Assembly (NCBI RefSeq): GCF_004345645.1
Contig: NZ_SLWS01000016.1
Span: forward strand, 124,001-188,000
Direction of reading: 5' to 3'
DNA length: 64,000 nucleotides
Origin: Actinocrispum wychmicini
Lineage (GTDB): Bacteria > Actinomycetota > Actinomycetes > Mycobacteriales > Pseudonocardiaceae
Part shown: in pieces, positions 57,118-64,000 of the stretch
Numbering within the stretch: position 1 is the stretch's first letter
Layout: each line of letters starts with the position of its first letter
Position numbers and translations under genes: made by a program
Notes under the pieces: model-generated
Databases searched by the model: none
Seen by the model: only the letters and a program-made list of their open reading frames with translations
Told to the model about the DNA's origin: nothing

Positions 57118-57288
57118 GACCCCTCCATGATGCTGGACAATCCCTCCCAGGAACACACGGTCCCTGATCAGTGGTGTCCGTCAAAATGGGGCAAGCCATA
57201 CCTTCTGTCGCATGAGGAACGATCAATTGAGGACAGTGTCCATGATTTGCGGTGGCGGATTGGTGGTGGGCGGGAGGCAGTGTCAAGT

Positions 57289-57317
57289 GGGTTGGTGGTG
57301 GGTTGGTGGTGGGTGGG
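57289..57317 (+). repeat. G-quadruplex-type motif and 11-bp tandem repeat behind lhr
   Basis: Four GGG runs (57289, 57300, 57311, 57315) are separated by TTGGTGGT, TTGGTGGT and T. The unit GGGTTGGTGGT is repeated twice in tandem. It stands within 35 bases of the lhr stop codon, with the G-rich strand being the non-template for plus-strand transcription. The remaining 170 bases between the IS and lhr show nothing else I can support. Confidence 0.6.
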
Positions 57318-57320
57318 TTG

Positions 57321-60300
57321 TCAAGCGCGGAGGCGGAGGCCTTTGGGGGTGGCGCGGAAGCCGGCTTCGCGGAGGATTTCGGCGAGGTGTGAGGTGAGGG
57401 CGCCCTCTCCGTCCGCGCGTTGGACCGCCAGTTGGCCGAGCCAGCCTTCACGGACGGCGCGTGACAGGGCGGCTGCTGCTTTGCGCAGGGCGTCTTCGTC
57501 TTCGGTGAAGGACAGCAAGGAGCGGCCTCCACGTTCGACGTACAGAGTTGGTTCTCCGTCGACGAGTACGGCGAGTGCACCTGCTTTCCTGGCTGGGCGG
57601 TGCTTTCCGTCACCCAGGGTTGCCGGCCACGGCAAGGCCGCGCCGTAGGGTTGGGCGGGGTCGGCCGCGGCGAGTACCACGGCGCCCACTGGTTCGGGGT
57701 CGCGCCCGGCGGTACGGGACAGAGCGCGCAACCGGTCGACGGCACCGCGAGCGGCGAACTGGGCGGCGCCCAGGCCTTCGACCACGTAACCACGGACGAC
57801 CTGGCCGGATTCCTCCATTGCCCGCAGTACGCGGTAAACGCTGCTGAACCCGCCCGTGACCCGTTCGGTGTCCAACGCGCCGCGGGTGAGCACGCCGTGG
57901 CGTTCGAGAAACGCCTCAGCGCGTGCGTGGGCTCGGCGAGTCGGATCGGCTTCCCGGTCCATGGCGACGGACCAGCGGCCGCCGACGGTCGGCGGCCCGG
58001 TTCGGCTGGGCATCGTCGGCCGCTGAGCGCGGATCCTGGCGTACCGGCCGCGTGGGGTGGCCCGGCGCGGTTTGTGGGTGGCGCCGCTACCAGAGACCAA
58101 GGCACGCAACGGGTTGAGCGTGTCGTTGGTGACCAGACCGGCCCAGACCAGGTCCCACAACGCGCTGACCACCTCCTGGTCGTCGGTGGACCCCACGCGG
58201 CCGGTGAGCTGGCGGAAGAACAGCCCGCCACCATCCAAAGCGGACAGAATGGCCGAGTGCAGCGGCGACTCGGGCACATTCTCCTCGACCTTGGGCAGCA
58301 ACAGGTCGGCCACATCCGTCGGCGCCAGGGCGATCCAACCGTCCCCGCCGGCCAACGAGCCGCTGCCACACCAAGTGACCTCCCCAGCGGTGGTCAGTTC
58401 GTCCAGCAACGCGGGGAAGTAGCCGGGCAGTCTGGCCGGCAGGATCAGTGACTCCAGCGCGCTCGCCGGTAATGGCGCTCCAGCGAGCTGTTCGACGACC
58501 GAGAGTACGTCATCCGCCGTGGGCGCGGTACGCAGACGTCTGCCCACACCATGCCAGCTTGGCAGGAACCGTCCGAGTGCGGCGGGCTCCACCGGTTCGA
58601 CCTCGGCCCGAAGCCGAGCCAGCGAAGCCCGCCGCAACCGGCGCAACACCTCGGAGTCGCAGTACTCGGTGTGCGTCCCCGCTGGGCGCAGCTCGCCTCG
58701 CACGAGCCGACCGGCGCCGACCAGCCGGTCCAGCACGCCGGTGACGACCGCGACGCCCAGCCCGAACCGGGTCGCCGCCTCGACGGCGGGGAACGGGCCG
58801 TGCGTCCTGGCGTAGCGGGAAAGCAGGTCGCCCAGGGGATCGGCGACCGGCTCGGTGAACGCTTCCGGCACACCCACCGGCAGCGCCACACCCAACGCGT
58901 CCCGCATCCGCCCGGCGTCCTCGATGCCGACGTTGCGGTCCTCGCCGGCGACGCGCACCTTGATCACCCGGCGCTGGGCGATCAGCTCCGCGACCCACTC
59001 CGGACGGATGCCGCGCGCCGCCGCCTCCGTGTCCGTCAGGTCGCCCAGGAACCGCAGCAGGTCCGCCGCGTCCTCCTCGTGCCGGGCGTGCCGATCCGGG
59101 GTGAGGCGTTGCAGCGAACGCTCGATCTCGGCCAGCACGTCGGCGTCCAGCAACTCACGGATCGCCTCGGCGCCAAGGAGTTCCGCGAGCAGGGCCGAGT
59201 CGAGTGACAACGCCGCCGCCCGGCGCTCGGCCAGCGGGGTGTCGGTCTCGTAGAGGAACATCCCCACATACCCGAACAGCAGGCTGCGGGCGAAGGGCGA
59301 CGGCGACGGCGTCTCCACTTCGACCACACGGACCCGCCGTGCGCGTACGTCCGACATCAACTCACGGAGCCCCGCGAGGTCGTACACGTCCTGCAGGCAT
59401 TCACGCATCGCCTCCAGGACAACGGGGAACCGTTCGTACTTCGCCGCCACCGACAGCAGTTGCGCCGCGCGCTGGCGTTGCTGCCACAGTGGACTTCGCC
59501 GCCGCGGATCCCGTCGGGGCAGGAGCAGCGACCGGGCCGCGCACTCCCGGAACCGGGCCGCGAACAGTGCGGAGCCGCCCACCTCGGCCACCACGATCTG
59601 CTCGATCTCGTCCGGATCCAGCAGCACGTCCTCGGCTCCCGCGGTGACCTCCGCGCCGGAGTCGTCCACCGTGTCCGGCAACCGCATGACGATCCCGTCG
59701 TCGGAGTGGGCCATCTGCGGCTCGATGCCCCGCCGTTCCCGGAGCCGGGCCGCGATGGCCAGCGCCCATGGCGCGTTCACCTGCGCACCGAAAGGTGAAT
59801 GCACCACGAGCCGCCAGTCACCCAGCTCGTCACGGAACCGCTCGACGAGCACCGTGCGGTCGTCGGGCAGGTGCCGAGTGGCCTGCTTCTGTTCGCCGAG
59901 ATACGTCAGCAGGTTGTCCTGCGCCCACTCGTCCAGGCCCGCCTTGGCGGCTCTGGCCCGGGCCGCCGAATCCTCCAGTGTGGACACCTCACGGAGGAAC
60001 TTCCCCATGGCCCGACCGAGTTCCAGGGGGCGGCCCGGCGCGTCCCCCTTCCAGAACGGCATCCGCGCGGGCTGCCCGGGCGCGGGCAGCACGATCACGC
60101 GGTCGTGCGTGATGTCCTCGACCTTCCACGCGGACGTGCCGAGCAGGAACGTGTCACCGACCCTCGACTCGTACACCATCTCCTCGTCGAGTTCGCCGAC
60201 CCTGGACCCGGCCGACCCCTCGCTGGGCGGGGTCATGACCGTGAACAGGCCACGGTCGGGGATGGTGCCGCCGGACGTGACGGCGAGCCGTTGCGCACCC

Positions 60301-61940
60301 GGACGACCACGCAGCTCACCGGTGACACGGTCCCATGTCACCCTCGGCCGGAGCTCGCCGAACTCCTCGCTCGGGTAACGCCCGGACAGCATGTCCAGGA
60401 CCGAGTGCAGCGCGGACTCCGGCAGCGACGCGAACGACGCCGCCCGGCGGACCACCGCGGACAGCTCGGGGACCGTCCACGGTTCCATCGCGACCATCGC
60501 GACGATGTGCTGGGCCAGCACGTCCAACGGATTGCGGGGGAAACGGATCGCCTCGATGGACCCGTCCCGCATCCGTTCCGCGACCACCGCGCACGACACC
60601 AGGTCGCCCCGGAACTTCGGGAACATCACGCCCCGGGACACCGCGCCCACATGGTGCCCTGCCCGACCGACGCGTTGTAGTCCCGAGGCGACCGACGGCG
60701 GTGCCTCGACCTGGATCACCAGATCGACCGCGCCCATGTCGATCCCGAGCTCCAGCGAGGACGTGGCGACCACGCACGGAAGCCGACCGGACTTCAGCTC
60801 CTCCTCGACGACGGTGCGCTGCTCACGCGCCATCGAGCCGTGGTGCGCCCGGGCGATCACCGGCGGCGCCCCGCTCGCCACCCCGGACTGGCCGATCGCC
60901 TCGGCCGGGAACGAGCCCTGGATCGCGTCCAGATCGACCGGGTCGGCGGCCTCGGTCGACTCCTCGGCCAGCTCGTTCAGCCTGGCGGTGAGCCGCTCGG
61001 CCAGCCGCCGGGAGTTGGCGAACACGATGGTGGAGCGGTGCTGGCGGACCAGCCCGAGGATCCGCTCCTCCACCGCGGGCCAGATCGACGGCCGCCGGGT
61101 GGCGCCGATCTCGCCGGTGATCTCCTCAAGGCTGCCGATCCCGCCCTGGACCGGCAGGTCCCCGGAGCGGTCCGGTGCCGTCGGGGTGTCGAGGTTGGCC
61201 ATGTCCTCGACCGGCACCTGGACCGTGATCTCCACGGTTTTGCTGGTCTTGGGCGAGACCACCGTGACGGGGCGGCCGCCGCCGAGGTACGCGCTGACCT
61301 CGTCGACGGGTCGGACGGTCGCGGACAGCCCGATCCGTTGCGCGGGCTTGGCCAGCAGCGCGTCCAGCCGCTCCAGGGACAGCGCGAGGTGCGCGCCGCG
61401 CTTCGTCCCTGTCACCGCGTGCACCTCGTCGACGATCACGGTCTCCACACCGGCCAGCGATTCCCGTGCCGCCGAGGTGAGCAGCAGGAACAGTGACTCG
61501 GGCGTGGTGACCAGGATGTCGGGCGGGGTCCGGGCGAACGTCCGCCGCTCGTCCGCCGGGGTGTCGCCGGTACGCATGCCCACGGTGATCGACGGCGGGG
61601 TCAGGCTGAGCCGGTGGGCGGCCTGACGGATGCCGGCGAGCGGGGCCCGCAGGTTGCGCTCGACGTCCACGGCGAGGGCCTTGAGCGGCGAGATGTACAG
61701 CACCCGGCAGCGGTGCTTCGGCTCGGGCGGGGGCGGCTGGGTGGCCAGCCGGTCCAGTCCCCACAGGAACGCGGCGAGCGTCTTGCCTGAGCCGGTGGGC
61801 GCCACGACCAGGGCGTGCTCACCCGCTGACGCCGCACGCCAGGCTCCCGTCTGAGCCTGAGTCGGCGCCGCGAAGGCCCCGGCGAACCAGTCACGGGTCG
61901 CGGGTGAGAAGAGGTCGAGTTCGTCCACGTGGACCATCAT
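57321..61940 (-). CDS. lhr: Large ATP-dependent DNA helicase Lhr
   Basis: About 1539 residues from ATG 61940; an ATG at 61988 adds 16. The superfamily 2 motor fills the first 430 residues: Q-motif region PTQAQTGAW, Walker A APTGSGKTLAAFLWG, DEVHAV (DEVH box), LSATVRP, then FANSRRLAERLTARL, TSSLELGIDMGAVD and QRVGRAGHHVGA. The winged-helix and beta-barrel Lhr core follows to about residue 870. The C-terminal 650 residues are the Lhr-CTD found in long actinobacterial forms. Mycobacterial Lhr is a 3'-5' translocase that unwinds RNA:DNA hybrids and takes part in mitomycin-C and crosslink repair. The gene stands alone. Confidence 0.96.
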   Translation of the reverse strand: MMVHVDELDLFSPATRDWFAGAFAAPTQAQTGAWRAASAGEHALVVAPTGSGKTLAAFLWGLDRLATQPPPPEPKHRCRVLYISPLKALAVDVERNLRAPLAGIRQAAHRLSLTPPSITVGMRTGDTPADERRTFARTPPDILVTTPESLFLLLTSAARESLAGVETVIVDEVHAVTGTKRGAHLALSLERLDALLAKPAQRIGLSATVRPVDEVSAYLGGGRPVTVVSPKTSKTVEITVQVPVEDMANLDTPTAPDRSGDLPVQGGIGSLEEITGEIGATRRPSIWPAVEERILGLVRQHRSTIVFANSRRLAERLTARLNELAEESTEAADPVDLDAIQGSFPAEAIGQSGVASGAPPVIARAHHGSMAREQRTVVEEELKSGRLPCVVATSSLELGIDMGAVDLVIQVEAPPSVASGLQRVGRAGHHVGAVSRGVMFPKFRGDLVSCAVVAERMRDGSIEAIRFPRNPLDVLAQHIVAMVAMEPWTVPELSAVVRRAASFASLPESALHSVLDMLSGRYPSEEFGELRPRVTWDRVTGELRGRPGAQRLAVTSGGTIPDRGLFTVMTPPSEGSAGSRVGELDEEMVYESRVGDTFLLGTSAWKVEDITHDRVIVLPAPGQPARMPFWKGDAPGRPLELGRAMGKFLREVSTLEDSAARARAAKAGLDEWAQDNLLTYLGEQKQATRHLPDDRTVLVERFRDELGDWRLVVHSPFGAQVNAPWALAIAARLRERRGIEPQMAHSDDGIVMRLPDTVDDSGAEVTAGAEDVLLDPDEIEQIVVAEVGGSALFAARFRECAARSLLLPRRDPRRRSPLWQQRQRAAQLLSVAAKYERFPVVLEAMRECLQDVYDLAGLRELMSDVRARRVRVVEVETPSPSPFARSLLFGYVGMFLYETDTPLAERRAAALSLDSALLAELLGAEAIRELLDADVLAEIERSLQRLTPDRHARHEEDAADLLRFLGDLTDTEAAARGIRPEWVAELIAQRRVIKVRVAGEDRNVGIEDAGRMRDALGVALPVGVPEAFTEPVADPLGDLLSRYARTHGPFPAVEAATRFGLGVAVVTGVLDRLVGAGRLVRGELRPAGTHTEYCDSEVLRRLRRASLARLRAEVEPVEPAALGRFLPSWHGVGRRLRTAPTADDVLSVVEQLAGAPLPASALESLILPARLPGYFPALLDELTTAGEVTWCGSGSLAGGDGWIALAPTDVADLLLPKVEENVPESPLHSAILSALDGGGLFFRQLTGRVGSTDDQEVVSALWDLVWAGLVTNDTLNPLRALVSGSGATHKPRRATPRGRYARIRAQRPTMPSRTGPPTVGGRWSVAMDREADPTRRAHARAEAFLERHGVLTRGALDTERVTGGFSSVYRVLRAMEESGQVVRGYVVEGLGAAQFAARGAVDRLRALSRTAGRDPEPVGAVVLAAADPAQPYGAALPWPATLGDGKHRPARKAGALAVLVDGEPTLYVERGGRSLLSFTEDEDALRKAAAALSRAVREGWLGQLAVQRADGEGALTSHLAEILREAGFRATPKGLRLRA

Positions 61941-62017
61941 GCATGGGGGGTACGACGATTTCGATGGGGTTCGTCGGGCTGTGGACAAGTCGGCTTTACG
62001 AGTGGTATTTGCGCAGG

Positions 62018-62686
62018 TCAGGGCCTGAGGTGTGAGTTGTCCACAAGTCCGTGGGCATGCGCGTAGGCGACGGCGTGCACCCGGTCACGCAGACCGAGCT
62101 TGGCCAGCACCCGGGACACATGGGTCTTCACGGTTTCGTCCCCGACATGGAGCGACGCGGCGATCTCGGCGTTGCTGTACGCGGCCGCGACCAGCAGCAG
62201 GACCTCACGTTCCCGCGCGGTGAGCAGCGCCAGCGCGGCCGGTGGCTCGGGCGGGGCGATGCCCGCCGCGAACCGCGCGATCAGTCGCTGCGTGACGGAC
62301 GGGTCGATCAGGGCGTCCCCCCGGGCGGCGACCCGGATGGCCGAGATCAGCTCCTCGGGCGGCAGGCTTTTCAACAGGAACCCGCTCGCACCCGCGCGCA
62401 ATGCCCGATACACGTACTCGTCGCTGTCGTACGTGGTCAGCACGACGACCTTGGTCCGGTTGGCCTTGTCGGCGAGGATCTGCTCGGTCGCGGCCAGCCC
62501 GTCCAGCTTGGGCATCCGGATGTCCAGGACGGCGACGTCCGGCCGCAGCCGCGCGACCTCGGCCACCGCCGCCCGGCCGTCCGCGACCTCGGCGACACAG
62601 TCCAGGTCGGGCTGCGTTTCGAAGATCGCCCGCATCCCCGATCGCAGCATGGCGTGGTCGTCGGCCAGCAGCACGCGCACAGTCAC
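62018..62686 (-). CDS. NarL/LuxR-type response regulator
   Basis: 222 residues. The receiver domain has the acidic pair in VLLADDHAMLRSG, phospho-Asp in VAVLDIRMP, Thr in VVVLTTY and Lys in FLLKSLPPEE. The LuxR HTH is LTAREREVLLLVAAAYSNAEIAASLHVGDETVKTHVSRVLAKLGLRDRVHAVAYAH. It is activated by the adjacent histidine kinase; the genes overlap by 4 bases (ATGA type). The target is likely the divergent gene at 63961 and beyond, as in many such triads. Confidence 0.95.
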   Translation of the reverse strand: MTVRVLLADDHAMLRSGMRAIFETQPDLDCVAEVADGRAAVAEVARLRPDVAVLDIRMPKLDGLAATEQILADKANRTKVVVLTTYDSDEYVYRALRAGASGFLLKSLPPEELISAIRVAARGDALIDPSVTQRLIARFAAGIAPPEPPAALALLTAREREVLLLVAAAYSNAEIAASLHVGDETVKTHVSRVLAKLGLRDRVHAVAYAHAHGLVDNSHLRP

Positions 62687-63834
62687 TTGGCCTCCAACGG
62701 GAACGTCACGGTCGTCCGCCAGATCTGGCCGCCCGGCTCGAGCCCGGAGACCGTTCTGCCCTGGAACATGCTGGCACGGTTGTGGATGCCGACGAGACCG
62801 CGGCGTGGCGTGCCACCCAGGTCGCGGGGCGCGCCGACCGGATTGCTCGCGGACAGGCTGATCGAACTCGGCTCGTAGTCCAGTTCGACCTGAACACCGG
62901 ACAGGTCACCGTGTCGCAGGGCGTTCGTCAGCATCTCCTGAACTATGCGGTACATCGTGATGTCGAGTGACTCCGGCACGTCCTGCGGCGCGCCCGACAC
63001 GCTCAGCTGCGCGGGGACACCGGCCGCGCGGACTCCGTCGAACAGTTCGTCGAGGTTGCCCAGCCCGGGTTGGCTGGCGCCGTCGGAGTTGTCGCCGTGC
63101 AGCAGATCCAGCAGGTGCCGTAGGTCGACCATGGCCGCGCGGCTCGCGGTCTCCACCGACCGCAGCGATTCCTCCAGCCTCGTATTGCCAGACGTGAGCC
63201 GCAGCCGCGCGGCTCCCGCGTGCAGACCGATCGCGCTCACGTGATGGATGATCACATCGTGCAGGTCTCGCGCGATCGCACTGCGCTCCGCGGTGATCGC
63301 TTTGGTGACGGCGGCCTGTGCGTCCCGTCGCTCCAGCTCGGACTGCTGTTCCAGATGCGCCAGGTACGCTCGACGGGCCGTGGTGTACCGGCCGACCAGC
63401 CACGGCAGGATCGCGAGCTTGCCCATCACGACGATGATCAGAATCGCCCTACCGTGCAGGAGCAGTTGTTCGGCCGCGCTGGCGGCGCACATCACCACCA
63501 GCGACGCGACCGCCGGGAAACCACGCAACCATGCGCCGACGCGATAGCTGGCGATCAGCATGCCCGCTTCGTTCGCCGAAGAAGTGGACGGCAGCAGGAT
63601 GATGCCGACGCGCACGACGGCATGCAGTCCCGCGACCCACCCGGACAGCCTCGCCGGAGCGGCCAACGCGCAGTTCGCGCCGACCGTTGCCAACAGCACG
63701 ACCCAGCAGACCCAGCCGTCCATGCCGCGCAACACCACACCCAGCCCGTCGACGGCCACACATACCCCCGCGACCAGCAGCGACTGTCGCTTCAGTGACT
63801 CTTCCGTGGTGCGCATCCATCCTCCCGGACGCAT
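62683..63834 (-). CDS. NarL-family sensor histidine kinase
   Basis: 383 residues from ATG 63834; an ATG at 63816 is also possible. About five hydrophobic helices fill residues 15-150, with short loops, so it probably senses the membrane or a transporter. The HisKA_3 dimerisation helix is AIARDLHDVIIHHVSAIGLHAG with phospho-His. The ATPase domain has the N-box MLTNALRHGD and a G-box PRDLGGTPRRGLVGIHNRASMFQG. It phosphorylates the coupled response regulator. Confidence 0.94.
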   Translation of the reverse strand: MRPGGWMRTTEESLKRQSLLVAGVCVAVDGLGVVLRGMDGWVCWVVLLATVGANCALAAPARLSGWVAGLHAVVRVGIILLPSTSSANEAGMLIASYRVGAWLRGFPAVASLVVMCAASAAEQLLLHGRAILIIVVMGKLAILPWLVGRYTTARRAYLAHLEQQSELERRDAQAAVTKAITAERSAIARDLHDVIIHHVSAIGLHAGAARLRLTSGNTRLEESLRSVETASRAAMVDLRHLLDLLHGDNSDGASQPGLGNLDELFDGVRAAGVPAQLSVSGAPQDVPESLDITMYRIVQEMLTNALRHGDLSGVQVELDYEPSSISLSASNPVGAPRDLGGTPRRGLVGIHNRASMFQGRTVSGLEPGGQIWRTTVTFPLEAK

Positions 63835-63960
63835 CCTGCATCACCGGCCCTGTCGGGGTCATCCCGCCGGCTCGGGGTCGGACATCCCCCGCGCAGGGGA
63901 TGCGGTTTCCATCTCCGACGTGACGATTTGACCATCCTCACCTGGCTAGCTTCTGGCGTG

Positions 63961-64000
63961 ATGCGGAAACTGCTGATCGTCCTGTGCGCGCTTGGGGTCC
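63961..64000 (+). CDS. Start of a membrane or secreted protein, 3' partial
   Basis: ATG 63961 (or GTG 63958) opens a frame MRKLLIVLCALGV that runs to the window end. A basic start followed by hydrophobic residues suggests a signal peptide or first membrane helix. It is divergent from the two-component genes and may be their target. Confidence 0.5.
   Translation, partial: MRKLLIVLCALGV

Noticed and set aside
52154..57137. 8-bp target-site duplication around the ISL3 element
   Set aside because: Tested at several possible ends (52154, 52161, 52172). No direct repeat of 8 bp was found; the similar flanks are inverted and belong to the terminal repeat.
1..64000. rRNA, tRNA, tmRNA or origin of replication
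   Set aside because: No conserved rRNA segment, cloverleaf with CCA-type acceptor or DnaA-box cluster was recognised by eye. A tRNAscan/Infernal run would settle small RNAs.

Overview
The window is GC-rich (about 70%) DNA from an actinomycete, most likely of the Pseudonocardiales (Amycolatopsis / Kibdelosporangium / Lentzea type). The evidence is heavy GTG start use, mycothiol-linked enzymes, a PknL-type kinase, a type II DAHP synthase close to the mycobacterial one, and a PPi-type phosphofructokinase close to that of Amycolatopsis methanolica. Placement is from remembered family sequences, not from a search.

The left and centre (about 3-35 kb) keep the backbone of the mycobacterial Rv2190c-Rv2171 neighbourhood: NlpC/P60 hydrolase, PimB-type mannosyltransferase, FadD15 acyl-CoA ligase, two SRPBCC proteins, ArsA-like ATPase, small Rv2183c-like protein, PlsC acyltransferase, 3'-exoribonuclease AS, aroG, pknL with its divergent Rv2175c-like partner, MptA-type mannosyltransferase, polyprenyl synthase, MTHFR and LppM. 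These serve cell-envelope glycolipid assembly, isoprenoid supply, aromatic amino acid entry and phospho-signalling. Lineage-specific genes are spliced in: glucokinase, an HNH endonuclease, PPi-phosphofructokinase, methionine aminopeptidase, an XRE / phosphotransferase / pentapeptide-repeat trio, truncated globin, an ankyrin-WD40 protein and a methyltransferase. The isoprenoid block is a five-gene minus-strand operon: GGPP synthase, phytoene desaturase, lipoprotein, mannosyltransferase, phytoene synthase.

From 35 to 50 kb lies a mosaic of small regulator-plus-enzyme units: aldo/keto reductase-TetR, GNAT-YbaK, an SOS-box-controlled HEPN plus mycothiol-enzyme operon, a VOC protein behind a 14-bp tandem repeat, an MFS exporter, ArsR-like regulator plus peptide deformylase, GntR plus ACC deaminase, FolE plus ferredoxin-type reductase, and MarR plus a frameshifted haloalkane dehalogenase.

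The most unusual region is 52.16-57.12 kb. A decayed ISL3-family insertion sequence with 46/47-bp terminal inverted repeats is split inside its transposase gene by a roughly 3.25-kb cassette of three translationally coupled genes: an intact tyrosine recombinase, an XRE-type HTH protein and a Cys-rich recombinase-like protein with one frameshift. The window closes with the large helicase Lhr, a NarL-type two-component system and the first codons of a divergent gene. Several short regulatory sites stand out, above all a perfect LexA box at 40604 and a one-mismatch LexA box at 2604 in front of a 66-residue Cys-rich protein. No rRNA, tRNA or CRISPR array was seen.
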